Assembly: GCA_036325645.1 (NCBI GenBank)
Contig: JAWNBB010000187.1
Span: 1-20,795 of the forward strand
Direction of reading: 5' to 3'
DNA: 20,795 nt
Source of the DNA: Balantidium ctenopharyngodoni
Taxonomy: Eukaryota; Ciliophora; Litostomatea; Vestibuliferida; Balantidiidae
The notes below the pieces were generated by a model that saw only the letters and a list, made by a program, of their open reading frames with translations, had not been told where the DNA came from and did not search any database. The translations under genes and the position numbers were made by a program. This document shows, piece by piece, positions 1 through 11,032 of this stretch (the first letter of the stretch is position 1; each line of letters begins with the position of its first letter).

Positions 1-38
1 AATCCCCAATCCCCAATCCCCAATCTCCTCAATCCCAA
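1..38. repeat. Telomere-like C-rich repeats, left end
   Basis: Three and a half perfect copies of the 7-mer CCCCAAT open the window, then decay into tcctcaatcccaac. The right end carries the complementary G-rich form (20665-20718), so the two blocks are oriented C-strand at the left and G-strand at the right, as expected for the two telomeres of one linear molecule. A 7-bp GGGGATT unit is close to the ciliate TTGGGG and TTTTGGGG repeats but matches neither. Few copies are present, so a truncated telomere or a subtelomeric remnant are both possible. Confidence 0.6.
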
Positions 39-342
39 CGCTGAGTATGTAAACCCTTAAATAAATAATTAAATAAATTCACATTATTACTTCATATCAT
101 CATCCTATGATAACACTTCAATGTCAACCAACCGCAATTCCCGTTATTCATATCACCGCCCGGATGAAGTCAACCACAACAACAACATCATCCTTATCAT
201 CATATCAAACAATCCCCTCATTTCACTCCTTTATATTATTCAACCTAACCAAATCAACCCTTCCTCGAAACACAACCCGAGATATATTTGATATTTGAAT
301 CATTCTTTATATCCATCTTAGCAAATATATTATAATTAATAA
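39..342. other. Subtelomeric leader, no gene seen
   Basis: AT-rich sequence whose + strand is rich in C, T and A and poor in G. It probably holds the promoter and 5' leader of the gene at 343. A short open frame at 107-298 has pyrimidine-driven Thr/Ser/Leu composition and no recognisable domain, so I do not call it. No tRNA or other RNA fold was recognised. Confidence 0.5.
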
Positions 343-2259
343 ATGGAAACCTTCAAAATGATAGATATATTCGGGCACCGCCCTACTCTCATAGTCAACA
401 ATTCAAACAGTAAACGCACAGTCTTCGGTGGAATTATGACCACGTTTTTACTCATCACCGCGATAATCGCAATGTGCTTCTTCGGCCAGGAAATCATCTT
501 CCGGAAAAGCCCTTCGGTGAACCTTTCCACAGACACGGATAATCACCCAAAACGGCTGAATTACTTCGGAAACTACGAGTTCATCCTGGGCATCCAAAAC
601 CAGAAAGAACATGTGGAAATCAATGAAATGATTTATATTCCCCGAGCGAATTTATTTACTACCTATTGATCGGAAACCGGCACAGCGACACATATCAAAA
701 CGGATTTAAACGTTGGACGCTGCAGTGAACACCCTCCGACGAATGATTTCTATGAGCGCATTAAACACGTCGACTTGGATAATTACTACTGCATATCCCA
801 GAATCAACCCAACTGAGAAAGCAACGACGATGTCTTCATCCAAGAATTTTGGGGCCACGATACATTCCAAATGGTGCAGTTGAAGTTCGATCTTTGCACT
901 GAGAAAAAAGACGAGGAGGGTAATATCCTCCGGAAATGCGCTAGCGAGGAAGAGATCAAACAATTCCTTCATTGATCAATGGTGAGTATCTATACTATTG
1001 ATAATTTCGTCCAAACAACGAACTATAATAGCCCGTTCAACAGGGGGTTGAAGGAATATTTTTTCTATGTCGCGTACGACAAGTACTGAAGTATCACGCA
1101 GTACATTCATCACATTAATATCATCAGCGATGATGGTTGATTATTTACAACCGAGAAAAAAAACGAAGGCTTCAAACTGGAGAGTATGATTGATTATATG
1201 TGAGATAACAAAAGCGCGACCGATCCCACGAAACTGTCCGATACGAAGTTCTTATCCTTTTCGATTCAGTGAAATAACATTGCTGATGCTTACTATAGGA
1301 AGTATTATAAAGTCCAGGATCTTGCGGCGCAGACAGGAGGGATATACAAAATGCTTTGCATTTGCTTTTGATTTGTTCTTTACGTTTACGAGGAGTCTTC
1401 GTTCTATTACTACGTCACGAATCATTGATTTACGAAGAACTTCCAGAAGTTCTCTCATAAATCCTGAGTGAGTAATAACAACTTCAAGGGCTCGATCAAC
1501 GTGGAGCAGAGCAATCAGTGAGGGAAGAACAGCACCGCGTTCTCGGTGAATGGTAATAAAATACCTAGTCAAAAGGGCGTTTGTCAGATGATATCGAACA
1601 ATAATAACCAAGCGAATAACAATGGCACCCCCAAAAAGCCGTCGATACTAAAGGGAATTCAAATCGTTCAATCAAACGTTGCTGATCAGAGTAACAAAGC
1701 AGCGCTGAACGACAGCGCCAACGACTCTCTGAATAACATAATGAAAAAAGAGTACCAGATCAACGATCGAAAGAGCAATTTAGAATTGCTCTTCACTTCA
1801 TCCCAACCGCAGTCGTTCTCGAATGCTAAGAACAACAGTTTCGATAATTGAACCACACAAGAAAATATGGAAACGATAAAGATGACATTCTTTGATAGGC
1901 TTTTAAGTTTTAATATCTCTCGGCACTGCAAGCGCACGAAAGAAGCAAAGATGAACTATGTGTTATTTTTCAAAGGCCGGGACAAGATCAACAAAGAAAT
2001 GGATGTGATACGTTTAATTACGAACTTCCACGAGTTCAGTCTTTTAAAGCGATTCATATTTAATGATAATCAGCTCAATCGGTTCAATGACCGGGCGGCC
2101 CTGAAATGAAACCCGCAAGTTGTGAATTATAAAAAATCGCAGACGAAGAGGGAAATCGCACTTCTCAAGGAGGATCTGCAATTGAAAAAGAGACATTGTT
2201 CCCCGAAGATGAACTCGAATTGAATGATAGATAACTTTATTAACCCGAAGTCTGCGTAA
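343..2259 (+). CDS. Ciliate-type two-span membrane protein, function unknown
   Basis: Predicted 638 aa when TGA is read as Trp; about 14 in-frame TGA codons occur and the first TAA is at 2257. An in-frame TAA directly precedes the ATG, fixing the start. A short N-terminal segment contains a His-Arg-Pro-Thr-Leu motif and then a Phe-Gly-Gly turn leading into a hydrophobic span at about residues 29-50. A long polar region of about 280 residues follows, then a second span at about 332-350 introduced by Gln-Thr-Gly-Gly. The last 290 residues are polar, with an Asn-rich stretch near 418-427 and a basic end. This architecture (Gly-Gly before each span, large loop between) resembles expanded families of putative transmembrane proteins in Tetrahymena and Paramecium; that is recollection, not a search result. 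The N-terminal part also loosely recalls ERGIC-type membrane proteins. No enzyme motif is visible. Confidence 0.7.
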
Positions 2260-2599
2260 TATCAGCCATGTTTTAATCACTGTGTAAAGTAGGTAAATGT
2301 ATCGCTTGAATCATAGTGTAGAAACAATATCTTTAGTACTTGTATATAAGTAGTTAAGTTATAGTAATAAGGCGGGAGTTCAGCTCTGGTTGAATCCAAT
2401 AACTCTATTTAGTGTATTTAACGTCATAAATAAAAAGTTAAGAATATTTGAAGATTGATGATTTGAGTTAATGCTATTATTTAATTTATGTTGTATCAAG
2501 GGAAGAGGAAGAGGAAGAGAAGTGTGGGAAGGAAAAGAGAATAAATAACAATAAAATAATGACATTTATTAATGAGATGTATGTAAATGAGTAGCTATT

Positions 2600-2624
2600 A
2601 AAGAGTAAAGAGTAAAGAGTAAAG
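2600..2624. repeat. Tandem repeat, AAAGAGT x about 3.6
   Basis: Perfect head-to-tail copies of a 7-bp unit in purine-rich noncoding DNA, read directly from the sequence. The unit length equals that of the terminal repeats but the sequence is unrelated. Confidence 0.85.
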
Positions 2625-3206
2625 GGAGATTGAAAAAGAGAGAAATGTGAAAGGTGAAAAAGGAGGAATTATTAATGGAATTGTATGAATAATTAAATGT
2701 ATTTAGTATTAAATATGCTTAGTGTTAGGTGTTCGAGTATTTTCATAGCATCGGTTGATATAAGATGATATATTGATATAATTAATTTCATTATATCTGA
2801 TTATTGAAATGAGATCACAAAGTAATATTAGAGGCGAGAAGTGAACCCATAACGGAAGGAAGAATAGAATGAGACAAAGGAATTGAAGGTTTAGTAATGA
2901 GGATGTAACACAAATGGTGAACGGGTGACAAATAGAATTAAGAAACAAAGATAATAAAACGTTATTGGAGATTTAACAAAACATACAAGGATAAGGAATA
3001 GACGCGAATGAGTAAAACAATCACAGAGAAGAGAAAAGGCAGTGAGAATACCCTCAACAAGAAAAGACAAATACAAACGACGAAAAATACGAATAATCTT
3101 TTTACATAGCAACGATATCAAAATAATAAGAAAATAAGTAAAATACCGCGATGAAGTGTATCAGATAAACCATGCTGCGAAGTAATAAGAATAAGAAGAA
3201 TAGTAA

Positions 3207-3232
3207 TAGTAGTAGTAGTAGTAGTAGTAGTA
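3207..3232. repeat. TAG trinucleotide microsatellite
   Basis: About eight consecutive TAG units, flanked by imperfect TAA and TAG units, lie roughly 70-90 bp upstream of the longest possible start of the debranching enzyme gene. TAG is a stop in this genome, so the run cannot be coding in that frame on the + strand. Confidence 0.85.
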
Positions 3233-3450
3233 ATAGCATTGCTGTAATAATATCCTCTCACAATAATAAACACACAACGCTTCTAACGATAATTTAAATG
3301 AACATCATCAAAGGAAGAATACGAAAAAGAAGACGTAAAAAAGAGACAATGAGTAAGAAAATCACGAATATTATAAATAAGATATTTTATAATATTATGT
3401 ATAATAAACAAAATCCTCAAACAATAACTTATTATTATTATTATTCTAAA

Positions 3451-6400
3451 ATGTCCGCCGAATCTGATCCAAATTCGAAAACATTTTTCTACCTTTTCCT
3501 CGAGGACAACGGGCGCCCGAAGCTCAACTCGGATCAAATATTCACAGCACCAAAGAACTCGGTGCTTTGTCTCGAGATGTTCAACGGATCACTGATAACA
3601 AGACAAATTCAGTTAATTTCCAACGCTGCGAAATATTTCCCATTCGGGAAAATCGACTCAATTATTGCAAGTTCTTCCGAATTCGACCGCAACGACTTCT
3701 CCGACTACGTGCAACCCCCGATAGAAATATCCAATTCTTTAGTTTATCAAATCCCCCTCAATCGAAGTGGACCTGTTCAATTCTTGTTTATTTATAAAGA
3801 TCCAACCGGTGTCGATAAACTAACAACACCCTTCTACATAATCGTGCAACCAGATTTGCAACTCCGGGGAAAGACCATTCCAGCGAATTCAATAAATCTG
3901 CAAACAATCCTCTCGAAATCGTTGGGTAAAATCAACGATTTCCCGAAATATTACGACGAAGCAAAGCGTTGAAAGTACAATTTCGTGCATTTCACACCGA
4001 TACAAAAGCTTGGATGATCCGAGTCGTTGTACTGTTTACGAGATAACACTCAGATCAACGATTGCTTTTTCACGGATACTTCATTAAGCAACGACGTGAA
4101 GCTACAGCAGTTCCAAGACTCCATCGAAGAGTGCCGGAGTAAATACGGGGTTGGAAGTATCGTGGATATTGTATGAAATCACGCTGCGGATAACAGCGAG
4201 TGGTGAGGAGAACACCCGGAGTGCGGGTATAATTGAATAAACACCCCTTGGTGAAACTGTGCATACGACCTCGATAAAACCTGAGTCGAATTTTCCGATA
4301 AATTCGCGCAGTGTAAAACTAAGTTCAACTTCCAACCTTATGTCCGCAACGAAGGCGAACTGAACGAAATCGCAGGAGAACTCTACAAATGAATCGAGCA
4401 ACGCAAACTCTTCGAATACTTCATGATCAACGTCGGTGAAATGAAAACCAAACTAAGCGAGTTTTATGAAGAGTATATTAAAGATAAGAGTAAATACCCA
4501 AGTAAAGTAAGGATAAACAACGATAATCATTTGTGCGATTATCTTTGAAAAGAATGCCTCGACCGGTTCGGTGAATCCCGTAATGGTGTGATAATAAACA
4601 TTGAAAAATATTGTTCCGCCGGATTCGCCTACAACAGCAACAAAAACGATTTCATATCAAAAACCGAAAAATTTATGAATCAATCGAATGGAAATTGGGT
4701 GAATCAGTGTAAGTCGATGCTTGATTTAGCAGTGAATAATATCAAAGGCGGTATTAGATACGAGTTCATTCAGATGAAAAATAAGGCTGTGATTAGGGAA
4801 AAGCCGTTGATCAGTAACTATTTCGCAGTGTTCGACCCAAATGATAAGAACAAGATCTTCGCTTGCAACGGATGGATTATGGAGACCGACGATCCGAGTG
4901 AACCAACGCCGAATTTTACGAAAAAGAATTCTTACTATTATTTTAAAAGGAAAGTGATGATTTGGTCCGATTGTCCGAAATGAAATTACGGTAGTAGCCC
5001 GGAAGAATGTCCGTATTTGATAGAGCATATGACGAAGTATGTTCAGGATATGGCCAAGATTTTCAACGGGTTTAGATTGGATAATGCGCATTCAACACCG
5101 ATTTATTTAGCGGAGTACCTCTCGATGAAAGCAAGGGAGGTGAACCCGGATCTACTAATCATCGCTGAATTATTCACAACGAAAGAAAACGAAATTCGCT
5201 TTGTTAACAGAATCGGAATAAATTGATTAATCCGCGAATGAATATGGTGTCACGACGCAAACGGTATATCTAGTCAAATACATCGTTTCGGCGGAGGGAC
5301 TGAAGAAATGCTCGGTAAACTAGACGAGCAAACGGAGCGGTTTTACAAACAGTCCACCGGGGAGATCAAGCTCCAGAAAATGAAATACTTATTACCGAAG
5401 CTCCCTAATAGCATTATCTTTGACTTGACGCATGATAATGAAACATACCATCAGAAATGAAACAACCTCTCGATCAATTTAACTAATATGGCCTGTTGCA
5501 GCTTCGCTGCAACAGCCATAGGCTCAACAAGAGGGTACGATCAGCTGTTTCCGATTCAACCAACCGTCGTGAATGAAACAAGGCAATACGAGTATGATGA
5601 AGGGTTTAAAAACATTGCGATTGAAGATGACAGTCCGGAGGTGTCCGTTGATAAAGACGAACCGAAAGAAGATGAAGCGAAAGACGAGAAAGTTGTGTTT
5701 GAATTTAAAACCAACGCCGGAAGAGTCGATCTCGCGATAAGCTCTAACAACTGGAAACCCGATATTAACCTTAATAAAACATCCGATGGAGTGTTCCGCA
5801 CGGAAATCACCCTTGAAAAAGGAGTGAGATACTATTACAAATACGTTATCAATTCCAAGGACTGGGTTCATGACGGGTCTAAACCGAACATCAAAGATAA
5901 TTCCGGGAACATTAATAACTACATCGATGTCGGCGTAATCGCCGAACAACCGCAGAGTTCGAATAGCAATAATAATCAAAGTTATCATTGACACGATTTA
6001 AAAATATTCCGTCGTGAACTCAACCTCATTCGCAACGACCTCAGCCGATTCAAAAACGAATTCTATCTCCACCATGATGGGCATTACGTTAGTATTTTCC
6101 GTACCTTCGTCAACACTGATTCCTTCATCAAAGCAAACATTCCTTACGATGGTTACATCATGATATGCCGCACCGGTTTCGACGGATGGAACAACCATCC
6201 AACTCGCGTGGAACTCCCCGGAATATTCTGCGATTTCGTTTGCGGGTGTTCCATGCAGTGCGGAAGCGTTGACATTCCCGCGTTCAAAAAGCGCAATATC
6301 CTCAGCGGTACGAAATCGGAAGTGTACCTCACGAAAAACGCGAACTATATGAACACATTTGCGAAGATCAGCACCGTCAACAATAAAACAATTGTGGACA

Positions 6401-8400
6401 TCACCGAGAACATGAAGAGCAATACGGTGATTGTGCTTAAATATAAACTACCGCGGGAGATCCGCGGCGCCCTAAGCAGCATCAATACCCAGCTTAATCA
6501 CCTGTACGAAAACTGGGAACAACTTACGAATAAACTCACAATGTGCGATTGAAATTTAATGCTGTATAAATGCGAAGCGGAAGAGAACGACAACACCGGA
6601 GGAAAACGCGGGAATTACGGGTTCAAAAACTGGGGTGTTTTAGTCTATGCCGGTATCAGTCACCTCCATAAAATGTGAAATCAATTCAAGCTCACGAAAG
6701 AAAACCATCCGATTTTGGACAACATTCGCGAAGGAGATTGGCTATTGAAATACACGATTGATCGCTATAGCGATCAAGGCAATATCAAGGACATCTCCGG
6801 GATTTGATATAAAATATTCGGGGAATACACTAAACTGTATAATCATTACAAGCCCTTATGTTTCACCAGAATCATCGATGCAGTGTTCTCGATTGTGATG
6901 ATGCGGATCTTGAAGGTGACCAAGAACGAGAAGCTGATAAATTTCAGTTCGTTTAGTCGGCAGTTGCTGGGGTCGGTGTACGAGTTTTGAGGATATGTCG
7001 AATCGAGTCGGTTTAAATTCAGTATTAATCAGGAATATAAAAATTTGACGATGTGTGCGGGTCTTCCACATTTCTCGAAAGAGTACATGCGGTGCTGGGG
7101 ACGGGATACATTCATCGCGTTTAAAGGGTGACTTCTTGTCCCGGGATATTTCGGTGAAGCGAAGGAAATCCTCCTGAACTTCGCGTCTACCCTCCGGCAC
7201 GGGTTGATTCCTAATTTATTAGACACTGGTAACAACCCACGGTACAACGCGAGAGACGCGACCTGGTTTTTCATGCAATCGATCGTCGATTACATCAACA
7301 TGAGCAACGATGAGACTATCTTGAACGAGGATATCAACATGATATTCGTTTCGGACGATTTCAATGAGCATAACACGAAGAAATCGAGGGGAGAAACCCT
7401 GAAAATGTCTGTAAGTGATATCGTGTACTCGATATTTAGTAAACACGCCAACGGGATTAACTTCAGGGAGTGGAGAGCGGGTCGGCAAATCGACGAGCAG
7501 ATGAAGGACGACGGTTTCAATATCAAAATCTACTGAAACATGAGCAATGGGTTTATCTATGGAGGAAACAAAAGTAACTGCGGGACATGGATGGATAAGA
7601 TGGGTTCGTCGGAAAAGGCAGGGAACAAAGGCTGTCCAGCAACGCCACGCAACGGTGCGGATATCGAAATCATCGGGTGATGATACTCATCTTTAGTGTT
7701 CTTCGGTAATCGCAGTGCACAAAACAAGTTCAAATACTCAAGTGTAAAACTCGCGAACGGAACTGAACTTTCTTTCCTCGCCTGGGGCGAGTGAATAAAA
7801 TCGAACTTCGAGAAGTGTTTTTTCATTGAATCGAAAACACAGTTTACTAACGGTAACGAAGGCGTGTATAAGGATTACCTCAGCGATGACAACGATCTCA
7901 GGCATGAAAGCCAGTTACGTTGCAATTGATTCGTGGCAATGGCGGTCGCTCCGGAGTTGTTTGATAAAGAGCACGCGATTCGTTGTATCAAGGCCGCGGA
8001 GAAGCATCTGATCGTAAAGAATTGCGTCGGTATTCGAACCCTCGACGACCAGGACAAGAACTACAACGGTAATTACATTAACACCGACGATAGCAGCAAC
8101 TACCACACCGCACATGGGTTTAATTACCACAACGGCCCCGAGTGGGTTTGGCCCATGGGGTACTACTTGATCAGTTGAATACACTTCAACGAGTGCAAGA
8201 GCAAGGGAGAACTATTTAATATGATGTGTGAGAAATGAATTCCATTCGAGAAGTACTATCAGAAAGACGCTTGGAATGGATTACCTGAGTGAACGAATAA
8301 GGACGGTGCTCTCTGCCCAGGGTCGTGCACCACTCAAGCTTGGTCAGTTGGTACGATTTTAGAAGCAGTCGAAAGAATTTGTCACCTTGCAACGAGTTAA
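3451..8400 (+). CDS. AGL: Glycogen debranching enzyme with nested CBM48-like domain
   Basis: Bifunctional 4-alpha-glucanotransferase / amylo-1,6-glucosidase of cytosolic glycogen breakdown. Predicted 1649 aa with more than 25 in-frame TGA (Trp) codons and no frame break; TAA at 8398. The GH13-like half shows region I around D239-N243-H244, the nucleophile motif RLDNAHS at D544, acid/base E573 in AELFTT, and D662 in THDNE. The GH133 half shows RCWGRDTF (D1219), GTWMDKMG (D1382) and GPEWVWP (E1564). Human and yeast enzymes are about 1530 aa; the excess is mostly a block at about 700-855 containing an AMPK-beta-like glycogen-binding module (747-830; W768, K797, W805, N822/N823) between acidic and Ser/Asn-rich linkers. 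I chose ATG 3451 because family similarity starts just after it. The same frame is open from ATG 3298, directly after a TAA; that version adds 51 low-complexity basic/Asn/Tyr residues and cannot be excluded. Confidence 0.95.
5493..5515. repeat. 10-bp inverted repeat with 3-nt loop, in AGL coding sequence
   Basis: Positions 5493-5502 (ctgttgcagc) and 5506-5515 (gctgcaacag) are perfect reverse complements around ttc. The hairpin lies in the conserved MACC...GSTRGYD motif, exactly where this protein carries extra residues relative to human AGL. Confidence 0.9.
5689..5940 (+). other. AMPK-beta-like CBM48 domain inside AGL
   Basis: Within the debranching enzyme, residues about 747-830 follow the AMPK beta-subunit glycogen-binding fold: a Val-rich first strand, SSNNW, a YYYKYVI strand, DWVHD with a following Pro, and a final NNYIDV strand. 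The residues that contact glycogen in AMPK-beta1 (W100, K126, W133, N150) have counterparts W768, K797, W805 and N822 or N823. The module follows the conserved GSTRGYD segment and precedes the LNLIRNDL segment, where other AGL proteins run through without a domain. It should help dock the enzyme on glycogen; that role is inferred. Confidence 0.85.
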
Positions 8401-8996
8401 ACGCGACTGGTGAGTGAGTTAAAGAATTACTAATTTAATTAAAGCATTTAAGTAACTAAATTATTGGTAATAACTAATAAATTTTTATGCTGAATAAAGG
8501 TTTTTTGTTTTGTTTGGATATCACTGTGTTGTTCGAAGTATCATTATCATCATTATGTGATGTTGCTTTCATTCTTGTTCACGAGATGATACCCATAGCG
8601 CGCGATACAATAGACAAATCAAATGTTTTTGATAACAATCAACGATGAGATATCTATTACAATTAGGATACGACATTGATGCAGTCGTAATTTTATGACT
8701 TTAGGTTCAACGTTTCTTCCGCTTTGAATACAAACTTGTTCACATTACTCAATGAAAATAGTTTGTTTTATCAATGAAGAATATGAAATATTCGGTATAT
8801 TCGTACATGTTATCAACTCTTTGGGTTATAACCACTGACAAGACACTCCTTCTGTCCCATCATTTATTATCACATTGAATCATTTGATATGATTATTCAA
8901 ATCCCTTATCTTCAGCCTTATAAAGCAATGTTAACCTTCATTATCATTTAAAGGAGAAGACTTTAATATTATTCTTTAATAAAATAATTCATTTTA
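8401..8996. other. Intergenic spacer between AGL and RPL21, no gene seen
   Basis: AT-rich sequence with stops in all frames, holding the 3' UTR of the debranching enzyme gene and presumably the RPL21 promoter. T-rich and ATAA-rich stretches lie at 8440-8520. I recognise no RNA gene or repeat. Confidence 0.5.
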
Positions 8997-9472
8997 ATGC
9001 CGCACGCTTACGGATACCGCAGTAAAACTCGTGATTTATTCCAGAGACCTTTCCGCTGTCACGGGGCAGAACACCTCTCCACATATATGACAATATACAA
9101 AAAGGAAACTATGTTGATATCGTCGGAAACGGTTCAATCCACAAAGGAATGCCACATAAATTTTACCATGGTCGTACTGGAAGAGTCTTTGATATAAGCC
9201 CGAACTCAATCGGTGTTATAGTGAACAAGCAAGTCCGTAACAGAATAGTCCCGAAAAGAATCCACGTTCGCGTCGAGCATCTTAAAATATCAACCTGCAA
9301 TGCAAACTTCAAAAGGCACGTCAGGGAAGTCGAGGCTGAGAAGAGGAAGAACCCCAAATCAAAAATAATGAAACGAATCCCCACTCAACCCCGGGCAGAA
9401 GAAAAAATTATCGTCAATGAAAAATCAAATGTCACCTTCTACAACCCCGATTTCAGAAGAGAAATTTTCTAA
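8997..9472 (+). CDS. RPL21: 60S ribosomal protein eL21 (RPL21), one -1 frame break
   Basis: Component of the large cytosolic ribosomal subunit. The first frame gives the N-terminus of eL21 (PHAYGYRSKTRDLFQRPFR, then STYMTIYKK); a frame shifted by -1 continues GNYVDIVGNG, KGMPHKFYHGRTGRVF, then NKQVRNRIVPKRIHVRVEH, all typical of the family. The switch falls at 9099-9105 (aaaaagg): adding one base restores Lys-Lys-Gly-Asn-Tyr-Val-Asp-Ile with no residue lost. The joined product would be 158 aa, against about 160 in animals. Both halves are conserved and the gene is essential, so a base missing from the assembly is the simplest reading; -1 ribosomal frameshifting is the alternative. No in-frame TGA is used. 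Stop TAA at 9470. Confidence 0.93.
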
Positions 9473-11032
9473 ATATACTAATGGAGAATAAGCATTATAT
9501 AATAGATAAAATTCACTTGAAACTTAATTTCTGTTTTGTATATTGTGATTGGCTTTCCCAAAGATTTATTGGGAAATTAATAATTTATTTTTTAATTTAT
9601 TTATTTATTTTATTAAATTAAAGGCTTGTGGAATGGTGATGATGATAGGGTATGTCAGTGATAAACAGTCAGGAGAAGGTGGACGTGTGAAGGGTGAAGG
9701 GTGATGAAGGTATTTAAGGGAAGTGATTGTGTTGGGGTTTTAAATAAAATCACTTACAAATCCGCGGGAAATATCTGGAATGAAGTGTAATAAGTGAGTA
9801 TAATGAATACAATACGATATTGAAGCGATTTGGTTGTTTTATTTGAGGGTTGTTTATTCATCGGGAAATGATTATGAACGCGATTTTATGGAATTGTTAT
9901 CGACTGCGATAGCGTTGGGATTATTGATACAGTGCGTTATTTAATAATATCATTAAAACTAAGGTGAATGTCTTTATGTAACAATATGAATTCTGTTTTA
10001 ATTCATTAATCAATGCCTTCGGTGGCTCATATTAATACTTCATATATTGAAGGATTATACGTTGTTCCTCCGAAGATAGTTCAATTTCAAAATGATTCGT
10101 TTGATGATGGAATCGGTTAGGATAATATTAATCATATTTTTAAATGAAGTCGATTCATTGAAGTTTACACAGTATCATCAATAAAAACGATTATTGAGTG
10201 CGTGAATGATTTAGTTTTCTTGAGGTGCGTATCTAATTTAACAGGAACATCCCTTGCGTTGGTGGTTTTGTTGAACTATCAACGCCATTATTTTTTATGA
10301 GATTCTCTCCCTTAAGTAGCATAGATGAATAAATCGAAATTGAATTGTATTGAATTATATTATGAATGACTAATGTTTTACGTTCATTTTTATTCATTGA
10401 TAACATACAATTCCTTCTTCTTTTCATAAAATCTGATTCAAATGTCTATCAATTCCATTCTTACTCAAAGTGTCATCTCTCTTATTTTATCGAGTTTTCC
10501 AGTTGTTTCATTTCCTACTCTTCTATTATAATGTTTCCCGTTCTAACATTCATTTTCCTATTCGATTAACTTCCTTTTTATCTCCTCGATAATAAACATC
10601 AAATAAACTAATCGCAATCGTAATGATACATTGCAATAAAAGATCAATAACATATAATCTATCTTTATATAACAAACACACCAACCTTCACGTGCAGAGG
10701 TTACAAAATTCTATTCTCATACCTGCTTTCTAATAACAATCATCCACTTTCAACCATCGCTGTATATTTAAATATTATTAATTATCCTTCACCTTCACTT
10801 TCACTTTCACCTTCATCTTCCTTTAACTATGATTCTCATCATATTAAAATAAATAAATAAATCAATATATAAACATATATAATCAACAATGCCTTCTATT
10901 AAAAACCCTCAAATCCTTAACCAAGGCCATTTTATTTTCAATATCATAAAGTTAAAAAATAATATAAAATATATATTATGATTAGGATATTCATATATAA
11001 TTATGAAATCAAAATATTAACATATAAAAGAA
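9473..11032. other. Long intergenic spacer, no convincing gene
   Basis: About 1.56 kb without a supported gene. The first part has an A/T-only stretch (9565-9625), then G-rich + strand sequence (9630-9920). From about 10370 the + strand becomes strongly pyrimidine-rich up to the Ca2+ ATPase start. With TGA read as Trp, 9803-10009 is open for 68 codons from an ATG but shows no recognisable motif. An open frame at 10366-10569 is a Phe/Ser/Ile-rich string expected from pyrimidine-rich DNA. Confidence 0.5.
10786..10815. repeat. Pyrimidine hexamer repeat CYTTCA x5
   Basis: Five tandem hexamers (CCTTCA, CCTTCA, CTTTCA, CTTTCA, CCTTCA) lie about 220 bp upstream of the Ca2+ ATPase start, inside a pyrimidine-rich tract. 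Such a tract could exclude nucleosomes or bind a factor; nothing here shows either. Confidence 0.8.

Larger units (their letters stand above)
2260..3297. other. Purine-rich intergenic spacer with simple repeats
   Basis: About 1 kb with strong A/G bias on the + strand, especially 2480-3130. It holds three GGAAGA-like units near 2501-2520, about 3.6 copies of AAAGAGT at 2600-2624 and a TAG run near 3207-3232. Minus-strand open frames here (2380-2565, 2709-2948, 2891-3121) encode only Leu/Phe/Ser/Ile-rich strings, the expected product of pyrimidine-rich DNA. It probably contains the 3' UTR of the upstream gene and the promoter of the debranching enzyme gene. Confidence 0.5.

Noticed and set aside
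2709-3121. Minus-strand open frames of 76-79 codons with hydrophobic composition
   Set aside because: They arise from a purine-rich + strand with few TTA/CTA triplets; they are Leu/Phe/Ser-rich strings without motifs, and the two frames are not continuous even with TGA read as Trp.
5524-5994. 156-codon minus-strand open frame inside AGL
   Set aside because: It is antisense to the CBM48-like insert, which has conserved residues in the sense frame.
8500-8560. GTTCGA-like box suggestive of a tRNA T-loop
   Set aside because: No matching acceptor stem, anticodon arm or A-box was found around it; the same holds for the GTTCGA near 2729.
9803-10009. 68-codon frame open only when TGA is Trp
   Set aside because: It has an ATG and several Trp(TGA) codons but shows no family pattern, lies in skewed intergenic DNA and is short enough to be chance.
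10366-10569. 67-codon + strand open frame upstream of the Ca2+ ATPase
   Set aside because: Phe/Ser/Ile-rich translation explained by the pyrimidine-rich tract; no motif and no separate support.
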